Part shown: positions 1 through 6,823 of the stretch, in pieces
Numbering within the stretch: the first letter of the stretch is position 1
How the letters are laid out: each line of letters starts with the position of its first letter
NCBI GenBank assembly: GCA_021732545.1
Contig: JAKFUW010000139.1
Location: 1-6,823, forward strand
From: Alphaproteobacteria bacterium
Lineage (GTDB): Bacteria > Pseudomonadota > Alphaproteobacteria > Rickettsiales > UBA3002
Direction: 5' to 3'
DNA length: 6,823 bases
Notes under the pieces: model-generated
The model's database searches: none
Seen by the model: only the letters and a program-made list of their open reading frames with translations
What the model was told of the DNA's origin: nothing
Made by a program: the position numbers and the translations under genes

Positions 1-94
1 CTGCCGTTCTGGCTGTTACTTCTGCTACAAAAAATTGCAGCAACTCCGACTGCTTCTTCTTCGATAATTTACAACGCGTTATACTCATAAACAT
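1..94 (-). CDS. IS1595-family transposase, N-terminal fragment (cut by window edge)
   Basis: The minus strand encodes MFMSITRCKLSKKK followed by QSELLQFFVAEVTARTA, then runs off the window. The pattern of a K-L-x-K-K stretch followed by LLxFFVxEVTART resembles the N-terminus of IS1016-type transposases, DDE-family enzymes that cut and rejoin the element's ends; this is recognition from memory. The ATG at 94 is preferred because an AGGAGTG Shine-Dalgarno sequence (102-108) lies 7 bases upstream; the ATG at 88 is an alternative. No catalytic residue is visible because only 31 codons are present, so whether the gene is intact cannot be judged. Confidence 0.65.
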   Translation of the reverse strand, partial: MFMSITRCKLSKKKQSELLQFFVAEVTARTA

Positions 95-127
95 ACATTA
101 ACACTCCTGCTAATCTACGTCAGCCCC
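1..127 (-). mobile_element. End of an IS1595-family (IS1016-like) insertion sequence, partial
   Basis: This is one terminus of an insertion sequence that continues beyond the left edge. Read on the minus strand, it begins with GGGGCTGACGTAGATTAGC (127 down to 109), followed by a ribosome binding site and the start of a transposase gene. From memory, a GGGGCTG-type end close to the transposase start fits IS1016-like members of the IS1595 family. The AT-rich octamer just outside (128-135) has the length of the 8 bp target duplication that this family makes. The other end and the second copy of the octamer lie outside the window, so the boundary at 127 is inferred. Confidence 0.6.
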
Positions 128-201
128 TTAATTTTTAATGTTGATCCATCGTCTAATGTGATTTCAATGCTTACCATTCCTTTGGGTTTTTTATCGGCCA
201 T
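115..201 (-). pseudogene. Small gene apparently truncated by the insertion sequence
   Basis: A 28-codon minus-strand frame reads MADKKPKGMVSIEITL then DDGSTLKIKGLT. It has a strong AGGAGA ribosome binding site (210-215) 8 bases before the ATG, and a TATAAT hexamer further upstream. Its last codons (GLT, stop) are spelled by the end of the insertion sequence, so the natural protein probably continued past about residue 24 and the present stop is acquired. The visible part is a lysine-rich start followed by a likely beta strand, a DDG turn and another strand. I do not recognise the family. If the IS boundary at 127 is wrong, this could instead be a genuine 28-residue peptide. Confidence 0.5.
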
Positions 202-246
202 GTTATGTATCTCCTCGTGCGGGTTTTTTGTATTAATAAAATTTAA

Positions 247-252
247 ATTATA
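247..252 (-). promoter_or_regulatory. Possible -10 box for the truncated small gene
   Basis: The minus strand has a perfect TATAAT at this position, about 45 bases before the small gene's start codon. The matching -35 region is poor: AGAATT lies 17 bases upstream, and a better-looking TTGCTG is only 13 bases away. The surrounding DNA is AT-rich, so chance occurrence is quite possible. Confidence 0.3.
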
Positions 253-326
253 TCCGGTTATAACACAGCAATTCTTAAATAAGTGTTACAATTGCGTGAA
301 GTTGTTTGGGATAAGCCATCACCTGT

Positions 327-390
327 CGTCATCTCGAACGGCGCAGCCGGAGAGATCTCTCCGAGGCTTAGCGCCTCGTTCGAGATGACG
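327..390. repeat. 64-bp imperfect palindromic repeat
   Basis: The unit starts CGTCATCTCGAACG (327-340) and ends with its exact reverse complement CGTTCGAGATGACG (377-390). Inside are nested partial arms (GGCGC..AGCC against GGCT..GCGCC) and a perfect central palindrome GGAGAGATCTCTCC (349-362). The whole could fold into one long hairpin in DNA or RNA. CGTCATCTCGA-type ends resemble dispersed intergenic palindromes in repeat-rich alphaproteobacteria. There is no T tract next to it, so a simple terminator role is not indicated. Confidence 0.75.
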
Positions 391-404
391 TAATCAGCCG
401 ATGT

Positions 405-446
405 GTCATTCCCGCGCAGGCACTTGTGCCGAAGTCGGTAATCCAG
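405..446. repeat. Partial repeat unit of the GTCATTCCCGCG type
   Basis: The unit begins GTCATTCCCGCGCAGG and ends GGTAATCCAG, with a perfect small hairpin GGCAC-TT-GTGCC at 419-430. GTCATTCCCGC...GGAATCC is a common pattern for dispersed bacterial intergenic repeats. Here the right arm has decayed, so the outer stem is weak. It lies only 14 bases from the preceding palindrome, which suggests repeated insertion into the same gap. Confidence 0.45.
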
Positions 447-547
447 TCTTTTTATCTTTAAAGAGTGATTTGAAGGCCTGATCGGCGCGATGGCCCCCTT
501 AAGCTCAGGAAACCGCTTCTGCGAGGGCTTGCCCGAAGCAGTCTCAT

Positions 548-603
548 GGTAGAGATTGCTTCGCCTAACGCTTAAGCGTTGGCTCGCAAAAGCGAACCTC
601 TGA
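548..603. repeat. Decayed palindromic repeat upstream of pdxJ
   Basis: This stretch is centred on the perfect 14-bp palindrome AACGCTTAAGCGTT (567-580). Its flanks form a partial outer stem: AGAGATTGCTTCGCC on the left against GGCTCGCAAAAGCGAACCTCT on the right. Read on the minus strand, the pattern GCGAGCC ... GGCGAAGCAATCTC resembles the outer part of the CGTCATTGCGAGC element found inside pdxJ, so it may be a degraded relative. It ends about 48 bases before the pdxJ start codon, so any pdxJ transcript starting upstream would carry it in its leader. Confidence 0.45.
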
Positions 604-650
604 GGTTGCAGCCGCTTGACCAAACCCTGCACCACCGCTACATCATACGC

Positions 651-1424
651 ATGAGCTTACGCCTTGGAGTGAATATCGACCATGTGGCCACGCTGCGTAA
701 TGCGCGCGGCGGCGCTCACCCTGATGTGTTGCGCGCGGGCGTAATGGCTAAGGACGCAGGCGCCGACGGCCTGACGGTTCATTTGCGTGAAGACCGCCGC
801 CACATCCGCGATGACGATGTGGCCATGCTGAAAGAGTGGGGCGGCCTGCCGATCAACCTTGAGATGGCACCTACGCCTGAAATGCTTTCCATCGCGCTGG
901 CCACTCGCCCCAATGCCTGTTGCCTGGTGCCCGAAAAACGCGCCGAACTCACCACCGAAGGCGGGCTGGATGTGGCGGGCAATCTGGCCGCACTGAAAGA
1001 TTATACCACTACATTACAAGCCGTTGGCATCCGCGTTTCACTTTTCATCGCCCCCGATGCGGCGCAAGTCCAAGCCGCCACTGAGTGCGGCGCGGATATT
1101 GTGGAACTGCATACAGGCGGCTATGCTGAGTTTTCGTCATTGCGAGCGAGCATAGCGAGCGCGGCAATCCATGGATCGCCACGCACCGAAAACGGTGCTC
1201 GCGATGACGAACTTCACCGCATCCGCACCGCTGCAACCCAAGCTCACGCACTCGAGTTGGAATGTCATGCAGGCCACGGCCTGACCTATGATAATGTTCG
1301 CCCCATCGCCGCCATCCCCGAAATTGTCGAACTCAACATCGGCCATTTTCTCATCGGCGAGGCCGTGTTTGTGGGATTATCCACAGCCATCGCGCAGATG
1401 CGCGAACGCATGAGCCGCGCATGA
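651..1424 (+). CDS. pdxJ: Pyridoxine 5'-phosphate synthase PdxJ, with in-frame repeat insertion
   Basis: PdxJ condenses 1-deoxy-xylulose 5-phosphate with 3-amino-2-oxopropyl phosphate to form pyridoxine 5'-phosphate, the last ring-forming step of the DXP-dependent vitamin B6 pathway, in the cytoplasm. The 257-residue product is a TIM barrel. Family motifs are present in order: NIDH (8-11), HLREDRRHI (44-52), NLEMA (69-73), LVPEKR (92-97), TTEGGLDV (101-108), ELHTG (152-156), HAGHGL (206-211) and ELNIGH near 227-232. The start at ATG 651 gives the usual MSLRLGVNID N-terminus; the frame is open back to a TTG at 579, but that extension is unlike the family and derives from a repeat. No clear Shine-Dalgarno sequence is visible. 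Residues about 161-186 are extra compared with E. coli PdxJ (net gain about 17) and are encoded by a palindromic repeat. The stop overlaps the acpS start (ATGA), implying coupled translation. Confidence 0.96.
   Translation: MSLRLGVNIDHVATLRNARGGAHPDVLRAGVMAKDAGADGLTVHLREDRRHIRDDDVAMLKEWGGLPINLEMAPTPEMLSIALATRPNACCLVPEKRAELTTEGGLDVAGNLAALKDYTTTLQAVGIRVSLFIAPDAAQVQAATECGADIVELHTGGYAEFSSLRASIASAAIHGSPRTENGARDDELHRIRTAATQAHALELECHAGHGLTYDNVRPIAAIPEIVELNIGHFLIGEAVFVGLSTAIAQMRERMSRA
1133..1211. repeat. 79-bp palindromic element inside the pdxJ coding sequence
   Basis: The outer arms are TTCGTCATTGCGAGC (1133-1147) and GCTCGCGATGACGAA (1197-1211), complementary at 14 of 15 positions. The centre, GGCAATCCATGGATCGCC (1163-1180), is itself a near-perfect palindrome around CCATGG. 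CGTCATTGCGAG...GGCAATCCATGGAT is a recognisable pattern of dispersed palindromic repeats in alphaproteobacteria and others. pdxJ reads through the whole element without a stop, producing residues of the type SSLRASIASAAIHGSPRTE. The placement falls just after the conserved HTGGYAE segment, where E. coli PdxJ has a short linker, so the insert probably forms a surface loop or helix extension. The analogy to Rickettsia palindromic elements is inference. Confidence 0.85.
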
Positions 1425-1810
1425 TCGTCGGCACTGGCGTGGATATGGTGGATATTCGCCGCGTGGAAAAGCTGGTAGCACGCTTTGGTGATCGGTTTGC
1501 GGCGCGTATTTTAACGCCAAATGAGCAGGCGCTGGTTGCGGCCAAACCTCGCGCAAATCGTCTGGCCAAATACATCGCCGCTAAAGAAGCCTGCGTCAAG
1601 GCGCTCAGTGCTCCAGCGCCACATGGTATTGGCTGGTATGATATGCAGGTGAGTTATAGCGCTAACGGCCAACCGATGATGGCGCTTTCTGGCGCGGCGG
1701 CCAGCGCTTTGGCTTATCTGTTGATCAAAGGACAAACGGGTAGGGTGCACCTATCGCTGACGGATGAGCCGCCCTATGCTTGTGCGTTCGTGGTGATCGA
1801 GGCGATTTAG
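1421..1810 (+). CDS. acpS: Holo-[acyl-carrier-protein] synthase AcpS
   Basis: AcpS transfers the 4'-phosphopantetheine arm of coenzyme A to a serine of apo acyl carrier protein, switching it on for fatty acid synthesis. The 129-residue product has the usual length of the trimeric AcpS family. It starts MIVGTGVDMVDI, with the Mg-binding aspartate at D8. It carries the second signature YIAAKEACVKAL (51-62), with metal-binding E56, and the C-terminal HLSLTDEPPYACAFVV segment (about 110-125). The GIGWYDMQV and GQPMMALSG stretches are also typical. ATG 1421 overlaps the pdxJ stop by four bases and has no separate ribosome binding site of note, so it is probably translated by coupling to pdxJ. In many alphaproteobacteria lepB and rnc follow; here the cluster ends and the next gene is convergent. 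Confidence 0.95.
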   Translation: MIVGTGVDMVDIRRVEKLVARFGDRFAARILTPNEQALVAAKPRANRLAKYIAAKEACVKALSAPAPHGIGWYDMQVSYSANGQPMMALSGAAASALAYLLIKGQTGRVHLSLTDEPPYACAFVVIEAI

Positions 1811-1818
1811 TTTTTAGT

Positions 1819-1888
1819 TGTCACCCCGCACTCGTTGCGGGGTCTGGTGCAACACCGATGGAGATGCCGCAATGAATGCGGCACGACA
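1819..1888. repeat. Three-hairpin repeat in the convergent acpS gap
   Basis: Three hairpins follow each other: ACCCCGCA-ctcgt-TGCGGGGT (1823-1843, minus the outer A-T a 7-bp GC-rich stem), GGTG-CAA-CACC (1846-1856) and TGCCGCA-atgaa-TGCGGCA (1865-1883). Short outer arms TGTC (1819-1822) and GACA (1885-1888) could close the set into a cloverleaf-like shape. The gap lies between convergent genes, so these stems could help end transcription both ways, but neither strand shows a T tract right after a stem. GTCACCCCGCA...TGCGGGGT also looks like a dispersed repeat type. The arms do not match tRNA geometry. Confidence 0.6.
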
Positions 1889-1901
1889 GATTCAATCAAT
1901 A

Positions 1902-2264
1902 CTAATTCTTCTCTTGCTCTTTGAGCGCGGCGATCTTTTGCTCGATTTCCTTTTTGGGGTCGATCGGGGCGAAAAACTGGGTGGGGTCGGCATTATACAT
2001 TTCAGCCACTTTTTGCGTGACCTCTACTGGTGGTTTCTCACCTTCGCCTGAAACAATCACTTCGCCATACGCATCAAAATTATATAAATCGAGCTTTCCT
2101 GCGGTTTCATCGGCTTTAAACTGATCGAACATGCTGGGCTTTACCGCGCAATAACACCAGAACGGGCCGCCCGTTTCGAGCTTTCCATAAACCAGCATGA
2201 TGATCCGCGAAATATTATCGGGATTATATTTTTCATCAGGCGAAGACGTTGTATTATCAGTCAT
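1902..2264 (-). CDS. Conserved-looking hypothetical protein downstream of acnA
   Basis: I do not recognise a named family. The 120-residue acidic, soluble product has no signal peptide or membrane segment. Visible pieces are a disordered N-terminus (MTDNTTSSPDEKYNPD), a hydrophobic strand IIMLVYGK (21-28), then GGPFWCYCAVKP (32-43) with C37 and C39, a GEVIVSGEGEKPP segment (67-79), and a charged C-terminal helix (about 103-119) rich in K, E and Q that may be a short coiled coil. The start is supported by GGGAGA (2269-2274) 4 bases before the ATG. It begins 14 bases after the acnA stop on the same strand, so it is almost certainly cotranscribed with aconitase. A link to acnA function is only suggested by this position. 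Confidence 0.82.
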   Translation of the reverse strand: MTDNTTSSPDEKYNPDNISRIIMLVYGKLETGGPFWCYCAVKPSMFDQFKADETAGKLDLYNFDAYGEVIVSGEGEKPPVEVTQKVAEMYNADPTQFFAPIDPKKEIEQKIAALKEQEKN

Positions 2265-2278
2265 TTTCTCTCCCAGCT

Positions 2279-4978
<2,700 letters not shown>

Positions 4979-5026
4979 GCTATCTCCTGATTGGTTGCGT
5001 TTTTGCGTAATCGGTTGTATGCGGGG

Positions 5027-5054
5027 ATCATACGAATTTAGAAATATAAATCAA
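5027..5054 (-). promoter_or_regulatory. Sigma70-like promoter of acnA
   Basis: On the minus strand a -35 box TTGATT (5049-5054) is followed by a 16-base AT-rich spacer and a -10 box TATGAT (5027-5032, five of six consensus positions). Transcription would begin near 5020, giving a leader of about 40 bases before the acnA ATG. The promoter lies in the 88-base divergent gap with ccmA, so its -35 box sits only about 13 bases before the ccmA start; the two genes probably share or compete for control DNA. No IRE-like hairpin or clear operator was found in the short leader. Confidence 0.6.
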
Positions 5055-5066
5055 TAACGTTAAGCA

Positions 5067-5690
5067 ATGGTTAGTGCTTTTGTGGAAAAAAATATTTTAA
5101 GCTGTGTGAATCTGGGAATCACCATCGCCGATCAAGTGGTGCTGGAGGACGTAAACCTGTCGGTTGAAAGCCGCGATATGCTTGTTATTCAGGGAGCTAA
5201 TGGCAGCGGTAAAACCACTTTGTTAAAAGCGATGGCGGGGTTGATGCGCCCAACTTCGGGCGCGATCGAATGGAACGGCGCGCCGTTGCATCGCTGCGAG
5301 CATCACACACAAAACCTGACCTATGTTGGCCATCGCAATGGATTAAATAAGCAATTTACCGTATTAGAAAATATCATTTTTTTCGCTAAAATACATCGCA
5401 ATACCGAACTGATCGATGCCGCGCTCTTTTATTTTGATCTCGGCCAATTTGCGCACACCCGCGTGCAGCATCTTTCGGCGGGGTGGCAAAAAAAAGTGGC
5501 GCTCACGCGGCTGATTTTAAGCCCAGCCAAGCTGTGGTTGCTCGATGAACCGTTCGCGCATCTGGATGACACCGCCATGGGGCTGGTGGAATCGCTGATT
5601 CAAACCCGCAAAGAGCAAGGCGGCATGGTGATTTTTACGACGCATGGCAAGATTGATAATGAAGATATAAAAATATATAATATCAAATAG
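5067..5690 (+). CDS. ccmA: Cytochrome c biogenesis ABC transporter ATPase CcmA
   Basis: CcmA is the ATP-hydrolysing subunit of the CcmABCD complex, which releases holo-CcmE (haem chaperone) for System I cytochrome c maturation at the inner membrane. The 207-residue product is a single ABC domain of normal length: Walker A GANGSGKTT (43-51), the CcmA-style YVGHRNGLN segment in place of a classic Q-loop (86-94), the signature LSAGWQKKVALTRL (136-149), Walker B LWLLDEP (156-162), the D-loop AHLD (164-167) and H-loop histidine H193 in TTH. The signature with LSAG followed by W-Q-K-K-V-A-L is typical for CcmA rather than other transporters. The start at 5067 lacks a good Shine-Dalgarno sequence. 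ccmB follows 28 bases after the stop, and acnA is divergent upstream. Confidence 0.94.
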   Translation: MVSAFVEKNILSCVNLGITIADQVVLEDVNLSVESRDMLVIQGANGSGKTTLLKAMAGLMRPTSGAIEWNGAPLHRCEHHTQNLTYVGHRNGLNKQFTVLENIIFFAKIHRNTELIDAALFYFDLGQFAHTRVQHLSAGWQKKVALTRLILSPAKLWLLDEPFAHLDDTAMGLVESLIQTRKEQGGMVIFTTHGKIDNEDIKIYNIK

Positions 5691-5718
5691 ATAAACCTAT
5701 TACTTAAAGTAAAACATT

Positions 5719-6372
5719 ATGTTTTGGACGGTTCTTTTTTATACCTTTAAAGGCTATGCGCGCCAATCATCCGATTGGGTGGCGGTGATTGCCGCTTATG
5801 GCATGTCGGTTTTGCTTTATGGCTATTCTTTGAGCCATGAACTGGATATATTACATGATATAAGCATCTCTATTTTATGGATTAATATGCTGCTTGTGTC
5901 GTTTCTGGCTATCCCCACATTGTTTGGCGCCGAGCGCGAAGAAGGGTTGTTTGAACAATGGCTTTTGATGCCATTTCCATTGGAATATATCATGTTTATC
6001 AAGTTGATGGCGCATTGGCTTTGCGCCTTGCTACCATGCGTTGCCATCGCGCCGGTCATGGCAATGGCGCTGCAAGGTGAGCAAGATAGTAGCGGGAATC
6101 TGGTGATGGCGCTGGGGTTGGGCACCTTGATTATGGCCGCGCTGAATCTTTTAGTAGGCGCGTTGCTAACCACGGACGGCCACCGGCCAGCCATCGTGCA
6201 GTTGCTGTTGCTGCCAATCTATGTGCCGGTATTATTGTTTGGTATCAGCGCATCATCGCAACCATCTGAATCGTTTGGTAACATCGCGCTCATCTCGATC
6301 TGCCTGATGTGCATCCCATTCAGCATCATCATCAGCGCAGTGATCCTGCGTAAAAATGCAGGCTTTTCGTGA
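5719..6372 (+). CDS. ccmB: Haem exporter membrane protein CcmB
   Basis: CcmB is the membrane partner of CcmA in the haem-handling ABC complex of System I cytochrome c maturation. The 217-residue product is of normal length and very hydrophobic, with about six membrane spans near residues 20-38, 48-69, 92-117, 128-150, 158-176 and 188-210. The cytoplasmic stretch after the second span, LFGAEREEGLFEQWLLMPFPLEY, matches in style the CcmB loop (acidic residues, G-x-x-E-Q, then a P-L/F-P turn) thought to contact CcmA. The ATG at 5719 has no strong ribosome binding site; the 28-base gap after ccmA suggests the same transcript. No ccmC or ccmD follows: the downstream neighbour is on the opposite strand 44 bases away. 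Confidence 0.93.
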   Translation: MFWTVLFYTFKGYARQSSDWVAVIAAYGMSVLLYGYSLSHELDILHDISISILWINMLLVSFLAIPTLFGAEREEGLFEQWLLMPFPLEYIMFIKLMAHWLCALLPCVAIAPVMAMALQGEQDSSGNLVMALGLGTLIMAALNLLVGALLTTDGHRPAIVQLLLLPIYVPVLLFGISASSQPSESFGNIALISICLMCIPFSIIISAVILRKNAGFS

Positions 6373-6416
6373 TCTGAGGCCAGAGTTGCGATCGCATATC
6401 AATTGACAACTATCGT
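6373..6416. other. Short convergent gap after ccmB
   Basis: These 44 bases separate the ccmB stop from the stop of the minus-strand gene on the right. They contain two small palindromes, TGCGATCGCA (6387-6396) and CAATTG (6400-6405), but no GC-rich stem followed by a T tract on either strand. I see no convincing terminator for either gene. Confidence 0.5.
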
Positions 6417-6823
6417 TTAATTGTAGCAGCGAACAGAAGCAACTCTTTGCGCACTTAAAGTACCATTGACTATCCAGGCAGAACCATTCCAGGCAATGCA
6501 CGGTGGTGCGATGCCGCTCCGATAAAGTATCGTGCCTGTCTTATAGCCTTTTGATACACAGAAATAGTGTGAGTTCGAAGACAGTCCAAAAAAATCTCTA
6601 TCGTTGCATATAACGTTAGACTGTCCGGTGGGGACAGGGGCTGAAAAATCTGCGATGGCGGCCATATTGAAACATCGTATGGTTTTAACGGCAGGGGCAT
6701 TAACAAGGGGACCGATACCATATCCGATATAACCGTTGCTGAGAGCCTGACAGCCGATGTTTATGGTTGCCACGTTGTGCTTGATATGGGCTATGATTCC
6801 GACCCATTTCGCGATGTGTTGCG
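6417..6823 (-). CDS. Unrecognised cysteine-rich protein, C-terminal part (cut by window edge)
   Basis: The minus-strand frame is open from the right edge to TAA at 6417, about 135 codons, so the true start lies outside; the GTG at 6773 is only an internal codon choice. The family is not recognised. The visible part contains seven cysteines, among them IGCQ, IRCF, VICND, YFCVS, PPCIAW and a final VRCYN, spaced like disulfide-paired residues, together with many G, S, N and aromatic residues and few charges. Segments such as WNGSAWIVNGTLSAQ look like beta-rich extracellular domains. This suggests a secreted or surface protein (pilin-like or other), as inference only. Codons ATA, AGA and CGA seem commoner than in acnA or ccmB. 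The in-register antisense frame in 6640-6823 is also open but has no start and meets stops further left. Confidence 0.55.
   Translation of the reverse strand, partial: QHIAKWVGIIAHIKHNVATINIGCQALSNGYIGYGIGPLVNAPAVKTIRCFNMAAIADFSAPVPTGQSNVICNDRDFFGLSSNSHYFCVSKGYKTGTILYRSGIAPPCIAWNGSAWIVNGTLSAQRVASVRCYN

Larger units (their letters stand above)
202..650. other. Gene-free interval with palindromic repeats
   Basis: No convincing gene is seen here. The left part (202-300) is AT-rich and looks like the upstream region of the truncated minus-strand gene. The rest is a patchwork of dyad-symmetric repeat units (327-390, 405-446, 548-603) joined by short unique stretches, including the small palindrome TCTTTAAAGA at 455-464. 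Open frames through the interval on either strand are by-products of the repeats. A promoter for pdxJ is expected somewhere in it, but I could not pick a good -35/-10 pair. Confidence 0.6.

Noticed and set aside
158..388. Plus-strand open frame of 76 codons
   Set aside because: It overlaps the truncated small gene antisense and its C-terminal part is translated repeat; no ribosome binding site.
258..635. Minus-strand open frame of 125 codons
   Set aside because: It runs through three palindromic repeat units; the residues (for example NEALSLGEISPAAPFEMTT) are translations of repeat DNA, and no ribosome binding site or family resemblance is seen.
1819..1888. A cloverleaf-like 70-nt structure as a possible tRNA
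   Set aside because: The outer stem has only 4 pairs, arm and loop lengths do not fit a tRNA, and there is no T-loop consensus.
5322..5348. Missing Q-loop glutamine in CcmA as a possible defect
   Set aside because: A G-H segment at this place is normal for CcmA proteins as I know the family, and all other ATPase motifs are intact.
6387..6396. TGCGATCGCA palindrome as a special repeat (HIP1-like) or terminator
   Set aside because: A single 10-bp palindrome with no T tract; easily due to chance.
6640..6823. Plus-strand frame reading ...VAESLTADVYGCHVVLDMGYDSD...
   Set aside because: It looks protein-like but is the in-register antisense of the minus-strand frame, has no start codon after the TGA near 6640, and the same frame contains further stops to the left. 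The minus-strand frame is longer and closes neatly after ccmB. The right-hand continuation could reverse this choice.

Overview
This 6.8 kb window looks like chromosomal DNA of a mid-GC alphaproteobacterium. The evidence is gene order: pdxJ overlaps acpS by ATGA, and an acnA-type aconitase is divergent from the cytochrome c biogenesis genes ccmA-ccmB, both familiar alphaproteobacterial arrangements. The window also carries several dyad-symmetric repeats of the kind seen in Rickettsiales and other repeat-rich, often host-associated alphaproteobacteria. The exact lineage cannot be fixed from the sequence alone.

Layout. Positions 1-127 (minus strand) hold the end of an insertion sequence, apparently of the IS1595 family (IS1016-like), with the N-terminus of its transposase. 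It appears to have landed in a small gene whose first ~24 codons survive at 128-201. Positions 202-650 contain no gene that I can support; they hold at least three palindromic repeat units (327-390, 405-446, 548-603). Positions 651-1810 (plus strand) are pdxJ (vitamin B6 synthesis) and acpS (activation of acyl carrier protein), translationally coupled. A ~79 bp palindromic repeat lies inside pdxJ and is read in frame, adding about 17 residues. Positions 1811-1901 are a convergent gap filled by three consecutive hairpins. Positions 1902-4978 (minus strand) are acnA (TCA cycle aconitase) followed by a small protein of unknown function, probably one transcript from a good sigma70-like promoter at 5027-5054. 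Positions 5067-6372 (plus strand) are ccmA and ccmB, the ATPase and membrane subunit of the haem-handling ABC transporter of the System I cytochrome c maturation pathway. ccmC does not follow; instead the C-terminal part of an unrecognised cysteine-rich protein converges on ccmB from the right edge (6417 to the edge, minus strand).

How it fits together: the core genes are ordinary housekeeping functions (cofactor synthesis, lipid-carrier activation, TCA cycle, respiratory cytochrome maturation). The unusual content is the repeat load: palindromic elements fill the gaps around pdxJ-acpS, and one has invaded the pdxJ coding sequence without breaking the frame. This resembles the Rickettsia palindromic elements known to insert into protein-coding genes, and is the most notable feature of the window.
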